The notes beneath the pieces were generated by a model. The model worked only from the letters and a program-made list of their open reading frames with translations. It was not told the origin of the DNA and did no database searches. The translations under genes were made by a program, and so were the position numbers. Shown in pieces: positions 40,851 through 50,176 of a stretch of 64,000 nt of DNA. Positions within the stretch are counted from its first letter, which is position 1; every line of letters starts with the position of its first letter. The DNA is from Thermocaproicibacter sp036844765 (GTDB taxonomy: Bacteria > Bacillota > Clostridia > Oscillospirales > Acutalibacteraceae), in NCBI GenBank assembly GCA_036844765.1, contig DAIUFE010000006.1, forward strand, positions 1 to 64,000, read 5' to 3'.

Positions 40851-42041
40851 TTACTGCGCCTCCACCAGGCGGCTGTGTTCGGCTTGGATGGATTTGAGCA
40901 GCGCCGGGTCCTCCAAAAGGTCGAGGGCCGTGTAAGCCAGCACCTTCGCGCCCAGCAGGATGGCGGCGAGCCCTTTTTCCGAGCGGGCGGCCGCCTTCAT
41001 CTCCTCGCTGTGGCCCGTGACCGGCTTGTCGGTGATGCTGATGCTGGGCTGGATCACGGGAACCACCTGCGACACGTTGCCGACGTCGCTGGAACCCTTG
41101 GGGACCGTATCCTTCACCGGCGTCACGGTCTCCCCGAACAGGGCGAGGTTCTTCGCGTACACGGCGTCGAACGAGGGCGTCGGGACCATGTTTTCCACGC
41201 GGTTCTGATACGGCTGCATGCGCCCTTTCGCGCCCGTGGCCAGCGCCGCGCCCCGCACGATATTCTCCACCTTTTGATAGACGTCGTCGAGGCCGGGCGC
41301 CGTGGCCGAGCGAAGATAGAACTTCGCCTTCGCGTAATCCGGAACGGTGTTGGGTGCGGAGCCGCCATCCGTGATGATCCCGTGGATCTTGACGTCGCCG
41401 GGCAGATGCTGCCGCAGCGCATTGATCGAATTGAACACTTCGATCACCGCGTTCAGCGCGTTGATCCCCTTTTCCGGCGCGCCGGAGGCGTGCGCGGCCT
41501 TGCCCCAGAACTCGATGTCCACGGGTGCGCAGGCGAGCGATTTCCCCGACAGATGGTGCTGATCCGCGCCGGGATGCACGCACAGCGCGGCGTCCACGTC
41601 CTTGAAAAAGCCCTCCCGGACGAAGCTGCCCTTCGCGCTGCCGTTCTCTCCGCCCTCTTCGCCGGGCGTGCCGTAGACCCGCACTTCGCCGCCCGTCTCG
41701 TCGACGACCTGCTTCAACGCCGAGGCCGCCAGCGAAGAGGTCGCACCGAAAATATTGTGCCCGCACCCGTGACCCAGGCCCGCCAGCGCGTCGTATTCCG
41801 CCAGGAAGACGAGCACGGGGCCCGGCTTTTCCGCGCGGTAGGAGGCGGTGAAGCCCGTGCGGTGCCCCGCCACGTCCACCTTGATCTGAAAGCCCTCCCG
41901 CGCCAGCTGCTCCGAAAGCGTCTTGCACGCGAAAAACTCGTGGTTGCTCACTTCCGGATGCTCGTGGATTTCGAGCGCGATCTTTTTATAGATGTCGCCT
42001 TCGGCGTCCACGAACCGTACGATCTTTTCCCGTCTGCTCAA
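40851..42041 (-). CDS. M20D-family amidohydrolase (AbgB/HipO-like)
   Basis: The 396-residue metallopeptidase has the metal-site segments GHGCGHNIFGA, GTPGEEGGENGSA (catalytic Glu pair) and a late GHSEEM His ligand. It also has a dimerization insert with HLSGKSLACAPVDIEFWGKAAHAS. M20D enzymes cleave N-acyl amino acids, aminoacyl conjugates or p-aminobenzoyl-glutamate. It is the last gene of the opp operon, 12 bases after oppF, so it probably processes an imported conjugate or peptide. Confidence 0.93.
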   Translation of the reverse strand: MSRREKIVRFVDAEGDIYKKIALEIHEHPEVSNHEFFACKTLSEQLAREGFQIKVDVAGHRTGFTASYRAEKPGPVLVFLAEYDALAGLGHGCGHNIFGATSSLAASALKQVVDETGGEVRVYGTPGEEGGENGSAKGSFVREGFFKDVDAALCVHPGADQHHLSGKSLACAPVDIEFWGKAAHASGAPEKGINALNAVIEVFNSINALRQHLPGDVKIHGIITDGGSAPNTVPDYAKAKFYLRSATAPGLDDVYQKVENIVRGAALATGAKGRMQPYQNRVENMVPTPSFDAVYAKNLALFGETVTPVKDTVPKGSSDVGNVSQVVPVIQPSISITDKPVTGHSEEMKAAARSEKGLAAILLGAKVLAYTALDLLEDPALLKSIQAEHSRLVEAQ

Positions 42042-42053
42042 AGGAATTCCCCC

Positions 42054-42910
42054 TTAAAAATTTCCCGCCTCGTCGCAGCGGACATAATGGCCCGGCGCGA
42101 GCTCCCGAAGGCGGCATTCCGCCCCGCGGTCCGGCCCCGGAACATAGGGGATGCGGCGCCTCACCCGTTCGGAAACGGGGTCGGGGCGCGGGACCGCGGA
42201 AATCAGGCTTTTCGTGTACGGATGGACCGGGCGGCCGTAGACCTCGTCCGCCGGCCCGACCTCCACCAACCTGCCACGGTACATGACCCCGATGCGGTCG
42301 GAGATGTACTTCACCATTGACAGATCGTGGGCGATAAAAAGGTAGGTGAGGTTTTTCTTTTCCNNNNNNNNNNGATCGGCTCGTCGCACACGACGAACTC
42401 GGGCCTCAGCGCCAGCGCGCGGGCGATCCCGATCCGCTGGCGCTGCCCGCCGGAAAATTCGTGGGGATACCGGGAGGCGAAGCTCCGGTTCAGGCCCACC
42501 GTCTCCAGCAGCTCCTCCACGCGTTCGTCCCGCTCCCGCCGGGAGGCCGCCAGGCGGTGCGCGTCAATCCCTTCGGCGACGATATCCCGCACCTTCTTGC
42601 GCGGGTCGAGCGAAGCGTACGGGTCCTGGAAAATCATCTGCACCTCGCGCCGGAAGTTCATAAGCTCTTTCTTCCTGCGGATGCGCGTGATATCACGCCC
42701 GCCGTAGCGGACGGTCCCCGAGGTGATGTCCAGCAGCTTGACGATCATGCGGCCCGTCGTCGTTTTTCCGCACCCGGATTCGCCGACGAGGCCGAAGGTC
42801 TCTCCCCTGCGGACCGAGAAGCTCACCCCGTCCACCGCGCGCACCGGCCGGCCGCCGACGCGGTACTCGTGGACCAGGTTCTCCACCTCGAGGATCTTCT
42901 CATCCGGCAT
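42054..42910 (-). CDS. oppF: Peptide ABC transporter ATPase OppF, interrupted by an N gap
   Basis: The ATP-binding subunit has the Walker A GESGCGKTT, the signature FSGGQRQRIGIARALAL and the Walker B start VVCDEPI. Ten N (42364-42373) then interrupt the frame, and the gene resumes at EKKNLTYLFIAHDLSMVKYIS. About 19 residues (D-loop and after) appear missing, so the gap is larger or wrong in size. The C-terminal oligopeptide domain (GPADEVYGRPVHPYTKSLIS) is complete. Its ATG at 42910 overlaps the oppD 3' end. Confidence 0.88.
42364..42373. other. Assembly gap of ten N inside oppF
   Basis: Ten ambiguous bases lie between Walker B and the D-loop region of OppF. The missing protein segment implies roughly 50-60 bases rather than ten. 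Confidence 0.95.
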
Positions 42911-43952
42911 CGCGCTTTCTCCTTTCCAGATACTCCCGCCTGCGCCTCGAAAGGATCTCCGGCGGCACGGCCTTGGGCGCCCTGGGGTCCAGCAGCCACG
43001 TGGCCGCATAGTGCGTGTCGCTCACCTTGAACAGCGGCGGTTCGTATTTTTCGTCCACCGCCAGGGCGTACGCGTTGCGCGGGGCGAACGCGTCGCCTTC
43101 CGGGACCGGCTCCACCAGGGTCGGCGGGGAGCCCGGGATGGTGTAGAGGGTGGGCATGTTCGTGTCAAGGGTCGGCATCGCGTGGAGCAGGCCCCAGGTG
43201 TAGGGGTGGCGCGGGTCGTAGAAAATCTCGTCCGCAAGGCCGATCTCGACGATCTTGCCCGCGTACATCACCGCCACGCGGTCGGCCACGTTCGCCACCA
43301 CGCCCAGGTCGTGCGTGATGAAGATCACGGAGGTGTGAACCTTCCTCTGCAGGTCTTTGAGCAGATCGATGATCTGCGCCTGCATCGTGACGTCCAGCGC
43401 CGTGGTCGGCTCGTCGGCGATCAGGACCCGGGGGTCGCAGGCCAGCGCGACGGCGATCACGATCCGCTGGCGCTGCCCGCCCGAAAATTCGTGGGGATAC
43501 TGCCGGCTGCGCCGCTCCGGGTCCTCGATGTCGACCAGGCGCAGCAGCTCCAGCATCCTGCCCCGGGCCTCCCCGCGCCGGACCTTCCGGTGCAGGGTGA
43601 CGGCCTCTTCGATCTGGCGGCCGATCTTCATGGTAGGGTCGAGCGAGGTCATGGGGTCCTGGAACACCATGGCGACGTCGTTGCCGCGCACCCGGCGCAT
43701 CTCGCGCTCGCTCAGCTTGAGGAGGTCGGCGCCGTCCAGCAGGATCTCGCCGGAATCGATCGTCGCGTTTTTGGCCAGCAGGCGCATCACCGAACGGCAG
43801 GTGACCGTTTTCCCGCTGCCGGATTCCCCCACGATGGCGAGCGTCTCGCCGTCGTGGAGCGAAAAGCTCACTCCCCGCACCGCATGGACTTTTCCCGCAA
43901 AAGTGGAAAAGGACACGGACAGATTCTTTACTTCGAGCCGTACCTCGGACAT
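42900..43952 (-). CDS. oppD: Peptide ABC transporter ATPase OppD
   Basis: The 350-residue product (ATG 43952) has Walker A GESGSGKTVTC, the signature FSGGQRQRIVIAVALAC, Walker B VLIADEPTTALD, and the Opp/Dpp C-terminal extension with MPTLYTIPGSPPTL. It pairs with OppF as the ATPase dimer. Confidence 0.96.
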   Translation of the reverse strand: MSEVRLEVKNLSVSFSTFAGKVHAVRGVSFSLHDGETLAIVGESGSGKTVTCRSVMRLLAKNATIDSGEILLDGADLLKLSEREMRRVRGNDVAMVFQDPMTSLDPTMKIGRQIEEAVTLHRKVRRGEARGRMLELLRLVDIEDPERRSRQYPHEFSGGQRQRIVIAVALACDPRVLIADEPTTALDVTMQAQIIDLLKDLQRKVHTSVIFITHDLGVVANVADRVAVMYAGKIVEIGLADEIFYDPRHPYTWGLLHAMPTLDTNMPTLYTIPGSPPTLVEPVPEGDAFAPRNAYALAVDEKYEPPLFKVSDTHYAATWLLDPRAPKAVPPEILSRRRREYLERRKRDAG

Positions 43953-44016
43953 CGAATCACAACCTTTCCTTATCCGCGCTCCGACCGATGCGGGAGCGGA
44001 CTGAAACAACGTGCCG

Positions 44017-45038
44017 TCACTCTTTCATCCGGGGGTCGAGCGCGTCGCGCAGACCGTCCGCGAACAGGTTGAACACCAGCATGATCACGCACAGCACGAC
44101 GGCGGGGATCCACATCTGGGAAGGATAAATGCGGAACACCTTATAGCCGCCGTTCAGCAGCGTGCCGAGCGACGCGTTCGGGATCTTCATCCCGACCCCG
44201 ATGAAGCTTAGAAAAGTCTCGAAAAAGATGGCGGCCGGGATGGAAAACATCGTCCGGACCACGACGATCCCCGCGATGTTGGGCAGCACGTGGGACAGCG
44301 CGATGCGCGCCTCGGAAGTCCCCAGCGCCCTTGCGGCCAGCACGTATTCCATGTTCTTGATCCGCAGCGTCTCCGCGCGCACCATCCTCGCCATGGGAAT
44401 CCACGAAGAGATGGCCAGCGCGAAGATGATCGAAAACAGGCCGGGGCTGAAGATCAGCAGCATCAGCACCACCAGCACCAGGCTCGGGATGCCGGAGAGA
44501 ATCTCCAGCACGCGCTGCATCACGGTGTCGGTCCTGCCGCCCTTCATCGCGCTGGTCAGGCCGTACAGCACGCCGATGGTCAGATCCAGCACGGCGGCGA
44601 TGAAAGCGATGATCAGAGAAATGCGCGTCCCGTGCAGCGTGCGGGAAAACAGGTCGCGCCCGAACTCATCCGTGCCGAAATAATAGTTGACGTCCGCCGG
44701 CACGCGGGCCAGCGCGTAGCGGTCGACCGTTCTGCCGGCCAAGGTGGAATATCCGTTCAGCCCCGGGATGTTCACGCCCGGGATGCGCGGCGGCAGGTTC
44801 GCGCGCGGAACGTTCTGCGCGTTGGGGTCGTAGGGGCCAGGACGGGAGCGAGGAACGCGACGGCGACGATCAGCGCCAGCAGCGCCATCGAGATGACGGC
44901 GGCTTTGTTCCTGCACAGCCTGCGCCACGCGTCCCGCCAGAACGACGGGGCCGCGGCGCCCGCTTCCTGCTCCGCCGCCTTCGCGGGCCGAAAGCGGAAA
45001 AGCGGCAGCGGGATCGCCTCCGAATCGATTATTCTCAC
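44017..45038 (-). pseudogene. oppC: Peptide ABC transporter permease OppC, frameshifted
   Basis: Two frames cover one OppC. Codons from 45038 encode the cytosolic start and first membrane segment (AAVISMALLALIVAVAFLAPVLA). The frame then shifts, and from about 44840 codes PYDPNAQNVPRANLPP through the remaining five helices and the EAA-type ARALGTSEARIALSHVLPN. One C appears missing in the four-C run (plus-strand gggg 44833-44836). It may be a real disruption or a sequencing error; every other part is intact. Its start overlaps the oppB stop by four bases. Confidence 0.85.
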
Positions 45039-45979
45039 GACCGCTCGCCTCCGATCCGGACCCGCGGGTCGATGATCTGGTACAGGACGTCCGTCAGGAA
45101 CAGGACCACGACCAGCAGGGCCGAAAAGAGGATCGTCATGGCCATGATGGTGTAATAGTCGTTGGTGAGGACGGATTTTGTGAACTGCTCGCCGATGCCC
45201 GGGACGGCGAAAATGTTTTCGACGACCAGCGACCCGGTCATCAGGCTGACCGTGATCGGGCCGAGGATGGTGATCAGCGGGATCAGCGCGTTGCGCAGGC
45301 CGTGAAAAACGACCAGGTGCAGCTCGCTCATGCCCTTGGCGCGGGCGAACTCAATATAGTCGCTGTTGAGCACCTCCAGCATCTCGGTGCGGATAAATCG
45401 GGCGGAATCCGCCATCGGCGAGATGGACAGGGCCAGCGTGGGCAGGATGCTGGACCGGAACCCCTCGTTCCAGAGCCCGATGGGAAAAAGGCTCAGCGAG
45501 ACCGCGAACACGAACTGCAGCAGCACGGCCACCACGAAATTCGGCGCCGAGCGGCCCAGAATGGCGAACAGCGAGCAGAAGGTATCAATCCAGGTGTTAT
45601 GCTTTACCGCGGCGACGGTGCCCAGAGCGACCCCCACCACCGTGCCGAAAACGACCGCCTGAAGCCCCAGCTGCATCGAGACCCCGATCCGGCTCCCCAG
45701 CAGCGTGGTCACCTTCTGGTCCGAGAACTGCAGCGAAATGCCGAAATCCCCGCGCAGAATGTTGCCCAGATAGGTGAAATACCGCTGCCAGAGCGGCTGG
45801 TCCAGCCCGTACTTCTGGTTAAGCATCTGAAGCTGGGCGGCCGTGAGCCGGTCCTGATTGTTGTAGGGCGTGCCGGGCAGAAAACTCATCAGCAGGAAGG
45901 TGATCGTCACGATGATCCACAGGGTCAGCGCCATATAGGCCAGCCGCCGGCCGATAAACCGAAGCCATCTGTTTTTCAT
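45035..45979 (-). CDS. oppB: Peptide ABC transporter permease OppB
   Basis: The 314-residue permease has six membrane segments, the family start RLAYMALTLWIIVTITFLLMSFLPG, and the EAA loop FARAKGMSELHLVVFHGLRNAL. It forms the channel with OppC. It follows oppA by 94 bases. Confidence 0.96.
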   Translation of the reverse strand: MKNRWLRFIGRRLAYMALTLWIIVTITFLLMSFLPGTPYNNQDRLTAAQLQMLNQKYGLDQPLWQRYFTYLGNILRGDFGISLQFSDQKVTTLLGSRIGVSMQLGLQAVVFGTVVGVALGTVAAVKHNTWIDTFCSLFAILGRSAPNFVVAVLLQFVFAVSLSLFPIGLWNEGFRSSILPTLALSISPMADSARFIRTEMLEVLNSDYIEFARAKGMSELHLVVFHGLRNALIPLITILGPITVSLMTGSLVVENIFAVPGIGEQFTKSVLTNDYYTIMAMTILFSALLVVVLFLTDVLYQIIDPRVRIGGERS

Positions 45980-46073
45980 GGAATCGTTCCTTTCCGGAGA
46001 AGGCGCAGGAAAGCGGGGCCGTCCCGCAGGGCGAGCCCCGCGCCCCTGCCGCGGGTCATGTCAGGATTCGGTG

Positions 46074-47759
46074 TTATTCAAAATAGGCGTGCGTAATATC
46101 GATAGGCGTTCCAAGCACGTGAGTCACGATGCCTTTCAGCTTCGGATTGACCAAGAAGCTCTGGGCACCCTGATACAGCGGGATCACGACCACGTGGTCG
46201 AGCAGGTAGTTATTGCCTTCCTTCAGATGCTGCCAGCGCAGCGTGAAATCGCTGCCGTCGGTGGTGTTCAGCTTTTTGAGCAGGTCCGTCAGCTCCTGCG
46301 ACTTCCACTGGCTGTGGTTGTGCTCGTAGCTGGTCTCGTGCTGCTGGATATAGGAGGTGGGGTCGAAATCGCCGGTCCAGCCGCCCAGGGCGAGGTCGAA
46401 TTTGTAGCTCATCATCTGCTTGAAGCGGACGGTGGCCGGAACGTTGGAAAGCTCGATCTTCAGGCCGGGAAGCTTCTTCTCATAGACGCTCTGAAGATAC
46501 TGGCCGATCTTGATGCTTTGATCCTCGTCGCTGGTGATCAGCTTCAGGGAAACGCTCTTTTTCCCGAGCTCGCTCAGCGCCTTCTGGAAATACCCCGCCG
46601 CCTTCGCATCGTCGGTCTTCACCAGCGGGTCGAAATCTTCCTTGACGCTCTTGCCGTTGTCCGGGTTGACGGCAATGCCGTCCGGAATCACGCCCACGGC
46701 CGGGACGCCTTCGCCGTTCAGGATGGAACTGACCAGCTCCTGACGGTCCACCGCATAGAACAGCGCCTTGCGCAGGTTCTCGTTCTGCAGATCCTTATTG
46801 GAGCTGATGCCCATCTCCAGGTTGGTCAGGCGGAGGGTCTGAACGGTCTTGAGATCGGGCTTGCCCTTGTAAAGCGTGAGGTAATCGCCCGTGACTTTGG
46901 TGCCGTCCAGCTTGCCCGCCTCATAGAGGTTGACGCCCGTGGCGACTTCCTTGACGACCTGGACATTGATCTGGTCGAAATAGATGTTCTTCGCGTCCCA
47001 GTAATATGGGTTTTTCACGAATTTCCAGGAAATGTCCGTGCCGTTCCAGTCCTTCAGCACGTACGGTCCGCTCGAGAGCAGGCTGTCGGCGGACAGGCCG
47101 TAATTTTTGCCCTGCGCCTCCACAAATTTTTTGCTGATGGGCGACAGAAGACCGCTGGAGAGCGTCGTGTTGATATAGCTGCTCGGCGCGACCAGCGAGA
47201 ACTGCAGCTTCGTATCGGAAAGGGCCTTGATGCCCAGCTCCTCCGGCTTCAGCTTTCCGGCGATGATCTGTTCCGCGTTCTTGAGGTAGTTCAACTGGCT
47301 CGCGTTCTGAGAGCCTGTTTTCGGGTCCACCACGCGCTGCGCGGCGTACACCACGTCCGCGGCCGTGATCTTGTCGCCGTTGGAATACCGGGCGTCGTCA
47401 CGGATATCCACCGTGACGGTCAGGCCGTCCTTGCTGACCTGCGGCAGCGCCGTGGCCAGGCTTGGGACCGCTTCGTTCTTCTCGTTGATGCTGTACAGAG
47501 TATCGACCTGAAAGTCGATCTGCGAGCCGCTGATCACGTCGTAGCTCTTGCCGGCATCCATCGTGGTGACCTCGCCATCCGCCACCCAGTTCAGGACCTT
47601 CGGACCGGTCGCGCTGGCTGCGGAAGAGACCTCGGTCTGGGACGCTGCGGACGACGCGGGCGCCTGCGAGGACGCCGAAGACGCCGTGCCGCAGGAGGTC
47701 AGCAGCGCCGTTCCGACCGTAAGCACGGCCGTCAGCAAAGCGGAAACGGTTTTTTTCAT
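46074..47759 (-). CDS. oppA: Peptide-binding lipoprotein OppA
   Basis: The 561-residue family 5 binding protein has a signal peptide ending in lipobox LLTSC (Cys 23), a Ser/Ala-rich linker, and family segments KNPYYWDAKNIYFDQINVQVV and LRKALFYAVDRQELV. It delivers oligopeptides to OppBCDF. A GAGGGG ribosome site precedes the ATG. No independent promoter is evident in the 190 bases upstream, whereas a promoter and terminator lie beyond at the Met/Cys-rich micro-ORF. Confidence 0.93.
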   Translation of the reverse strand: MKKTVSALLTAVLTVGTALLTSCGTASSASSQAPASSAASQTEVSSAASATGPKVLNWVADGEVTTMDAGKSYDVISGSQIDFQVDTLYSINEKNEAVPSLATALPQVSKDGLTVTVDIRDDARYSNGDKITAADVVYAAQRVVDPKTGSQNASQLNYLKNAEQIIAGKLKPEELGIKALSDTKLQFSLVAPSSYINTTLSSGLLSPISKKFVEAQGKNYGLSADSLLSSGPYVLKDWNGTDISWKFVKNPYYWDAKNIYFDQINVQVVKEVATGVNLYEAGKLDGTKVTGDYLTLYKGKPDLKTVQTLRLTNLEMGISSNKDLQNENLRKALFYAVDRQELVSSILNGEGVPAVGVIPDGIAVNPDNGKSVKEDFDPLVKTDDAKAAGYFQKALSELGKKSVSLKLITSDEDQSIKIGQYLQSVYEKKLPGLKIELSNVPATVRFKQMMSYKFDLALGGWTGDFDPTSYIQQHETSYEHNHSQWKSQELTDLLKKLNTTDGSDFTLRWQHLKEGNNYLLDHVVVIPLYQGAQSFLVNPKLKGIVTHVLGTPIDITHAYFE

Positions 47760-47952
47760 TATGAATACCCCTCTTCTTTATGTTTCATGGGATGGATGGT
47801 CTTACCGAATCGGAGAACGCGCGCGACATCGCGCGGACGCGATGCCTGAAACGAATTTTTCACACATTCGAGCCATGCGGGAAATCCCCCTTTTCATCCA
47901 TGCCGGCACCCGAGATGCGGCGGCCGGCGAAGTTTTTTTCATAGCAGTAAAT

Positions 47953-47984
47953 AAAAAAGCTCACGGGCCAATTGACCCGTGAGC
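47953..47984 (-). terminator. Terminator after the Met/Cys-rich micro-ORF
   Basis: GCTCACGGG/CCCGTGAGC nine-bp stem, eight-base loop and six T on the minus strand. It lies 22 bases after the micro-ORF stop and about 195 bases before oppA, an attenuator-like position. Confidence 0.85.
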
Positions 47985-48005
47985 CGTGTGATGTTTTATA
48001 ATTAG

Positions 48006-48125
48006 TTACAAAACACCGCAGTCCACCATCAATTCACCCTTAGGCGCAGCAAAAAGAAGCGAATCGCCGCACATGGACATTCGCATCGCGTTTCTACACA
48101 TCATGCACGCTTCCATCTTCGGCAT
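48006..48125 (-). CDS. Met/Cys-rich 39-residue micro-ORF, possible leader of opp
   Basis: ATG at 48125 follows AAAGGAG at 8 bases. The peptide has 8 Met (1, 4, 8, 9, 14, 16, 18, 33) and 4 Cys (7, 10, 19, 36), with a CMMC motif and the block ACMMCRNAMRMSMCG. A promoter lies at 48239-48266 and a terminator just after the stop. This layout matches an amino-acid leader peptide that would hold or release the terminator according to Met/Cys-tRNA supply. A standalone metal-binding peptide is the alternative. No homologue is recognised. Confidence 0.6.
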   Translation of the reverse strand: MPKMEACMMCRNAMRMSMCGDSLLFAAPKGELMVDCGVL

Positions 48126-48201
48126 TCCGTTTCTCTCCTTTCCGCGCCGGCCGGGAATCGTTTTGCAGCGGAAACCCGGGCCGGTGAATTGAATACATAT
48201 T

Positions 48202-48223
48202 ATTTATATATGATTTATATATG
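48202..48223. repeat. Tandem 11-bp AT repeat at the micro-ORF promoter
   Basis: ATTTATATATG occurs twice in tandem on the plus strand, just downstream of the -10 box, an operator-like position. A similar CATATATGATTAG stretch lies downstream of the promoter at 51600. Confidence 0.45.
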
Positions 48224-48238
48224 CTGGAACTTGAATAA

Positions 48239-48266
48239 ATGATACCACAGTTTTGCAAAATGTCAA
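48239..48266 (-). promoter_or_regulatory. Promoter of the Met/Cys micro-ORF (and probably opp)
   Basis: TTGACA and TATCAT are separated by 16 bp on the minus strand, giving a leader of about 105 bases before the micro-ORF. Confidence 0.75.
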
Positions 48267-48321
48267 GGCCCATTTGAAAATCAATTCAGAAAATCCGAGA
48301 AATTTTCCGCGCGCCCCGCGG

Positions 48322-49164
48322 TCAGAACCGGGAATCTCTGCCGCCGGCGAAGGCCATATGGTTGACGTTGACGAGCGACAGGGCATTGTTCAGCTTCATG
48401 GCGAGGCAGATCGGGAGCCCCCACGAAGGATCGGCGCGCGTCTTGAAGCAGATCGGATACCGCTCCAGAAGCCGCAGGCCGATCCCCCAGCTTTCCATCT
48501 TTGCAGTGTCGCGGATCCCCCACTTCATCCCGGCGCCGCCGATGCCGGATTTCCGGACCATGCGGCTGACGGTCGGCAGGACGGCCGGCGCGATGGAGTC
48601 GAAAACGATCTCGCCGCCCGGGAAGCGGCGGGCCAGCATCGAGAGGAACTCCCGGACCTTCGCCTCGTCGAAATACATCAGCACGCCGCCGGCCAGGAAG
48701 AGGATGCCGTCCCGCGGGGCGGCGATGTCGTCGAGAAAGCTCTCGTCGAACATAGATTTCGGGATCGCGCCCGCCCCCGGCTCCGGAAGGAGCTCGCCGC
48801 GCAGGCGGATCACCTGCGGGACGTCGAGGTCGTACCAGCGGATGCTGCCGTTGTTCACGCGGTAGAACGTGGTGTCCAGTCCGGCGCCGATATTCACAAG
48901 GGTGGCGCGGGGATGTTCCCGGATAAAACTCCGGAGGATGGAATCGAACTCCCGGGCGCGCAGCGCGAAGATCAAAATCTGGAGCCTGCGGAACTGCGGA
49001 CGGAATTTGGAGAAATCATAGTCGAGGCGGTCCACAAGCTCTTCCGCCTTGCGGTCCGTCAGGACCGGATTCTTCATTTTGGCCGCCTCGGCCCTCCCCC
49101 AAAGCGGCAGCAGCAGCGTCTCGTGCACGTTGCTGAGATCGACCTTTATCTTTGCGCCTTCCAT
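48322..49164 (-). CDS. LCMT/Ppm-type O-methyltransferase
   Basis: The 280-residue SAM-dependent methyltransferase has the family start VHETLLLPLWGRAEAAK, the SAM loop ATLVNIGAGLDTTFYRV, the YDLDVPQVIRLR acidic motif and LFLAGGVLMYF. The leucine carboxyl methyltransferase-like group includes polyketide and TcmP-like O-methyltransferases. The substrate is unknown. It lies 98 bases after cysK; a shared transcript is possible. Confidence 0.9.
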   Translation of the reverse strand: MEGAKIKVDLSNVHETLLLPLWGRAEAAKMKNPVLTDRKAEELVDRLDYDFSKFRPQFRRLQILIFALRAREFDSILRSFIREHPRATLVNIGAGLDTTFYRVNNGSIRWYDLDVPQVIRLRGELLPEPGAGAIPKSMFDESFLDDIAAPRDGILFLAGGVLMYFDEAKVREFLSMLARRFPGGEIVFDSIAPAVLPTVSRMVRKSGIGGAGMKWGIRDTAKMESWGIGLRLLERYPICFKTRADPSWGLPICLAMKLNNALSLVNVNHMAFAGGRDSRF

Positions 49165-49261
49165 GGGGTCACCGCGCCCCTTCCGAAAGCATGCCGCCGC
49201 ACATTCGGCCGCCGTTTCTGAGCATCATCATAAAAATCCGCCTTTCTATAACTTCACTTCA

Positions 49262-50176
49262 TTATCCGTAAATGTGTTTGCTGAAATACCGGTCGCCGCG
49301 GTCCGGAAGGATCACCGCCAGATTGCTGCCCGCCGGTGCCAAGGCGGCCGCCTTCCGCGCTGCGGAAAGCGCCGCGCCGGAAGACGTGCCCGCGAGGATC
49401 CCCTCCTGCGCGGCAAGGCGGCGAAGCTCTTCCACCGCCTCGGCGTCCGTGATCTTGAACACCCGGTCGACGAGGGACATATCCATCGTCTCCGGCATGA
49501 AGGTGTTGCCGATCCCCTCAATCGCATAGCAGCCCGGCTGCCCGCCGCCCATCGTGGAGCCGTAAGGATCGGCCATCACGATCCGGACGTCCTTCTTCCG
49601 CTCTTTCAGATATTTCGCGACGCCGGTGAGCGTGCCGCCGCTGCCTGCGCCGGCCACCAGAGCATCCACCCGCCCGTCGAGGTCGTCGTAGATTTCCGGG
49701 CCCGTGGTCTCGTAGTGGGCGCGCGGGTTGGCCGGATTGGTAAACTGGCTGAGCGTCACGGGGTGCGGGACGGTCTTCTTCAGCTCCTCCACCTTGGCGA
49801 TGGCGCCCTGCATCCCCTGCTCCAGCGGCGTGTGGACGATCTCCGCGCCGTAAGCCCGCATAATGGTCTGCTTTTCCTCGGAGAATTTCTCCGGCACCGC
49901 GAAAATGACCCGGTAGCCCTTCCCCAGCGCCGCCAGGGCAATGCCGATGCCGGCGTTGCCGGCCGTCGCCTCCAGAATCGTGTACCCCGGCTTTAGGGCC
50001 CCGCGCTCCTCCGCGTCCCGCACCAGGGCGGTCCCCATGCGGTCCTTGACGCTGCCGCCCGGGTTCATCAGCTCCAGCTTAGCAAAGACGTTCCGCCCCT
50101 CGGCAAAGCCCATGCGGTTCAGCTTGACCAGGGGGGTGTGCCCGATCAGCTCGCGAACGTCGTTGTAATAGTTCAT
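49262..50176 (-). CDS. cysK: Cysteine synthase
   Basis: The 304-residue PLP enzyme has the PLP lysine in NPGGSVKDRMG, TAGNAGIGIALAA as the substrate loop and AGAGSGGTLTGVAKYL as the phosphate-binding loop. The late GTSSGAALSA matches O-acetylserine sulfhydrylases. It makes cysteine from O-acetylserine and sulfide, though the CysM/CBS-like branch is not excluded. It overlaps the previous gene by four bases. Confidence 0.95.
   Translation of the reverse strand: MNYYNDVRELIGHTPLVKLNRMGFAEGRNVFAKLELMNPGGSVKDRMGTALVRDAEERGALKPGYTILEATAGNAGIGIALAALGKGYRVIFAVPEKFSEEKQTIMRAYGAEIVHTPLEQGMQGAIAKVEELKKTVPHPVTLSQFTNPANPRAHYETTGPEIYDDLDGRVDALVAGAGSGGTLTGVAKYLKERKKDVRIVMADPYGSTMGGGQPGCYAIEGIGNTFMPETMDMSLVDRVFKITDAEAVEELRRLAAQEGILAGTSSGAALSAARKAAALAPAGSNLAVILPDRGDRYFSKHIYG

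Noticed and set aside
47760..47952. SAM, lysine or T-box riboswitch before oppA
   Set aside because: None of the conserved core sequences was found; only a CGCGCGA hairpin is present.
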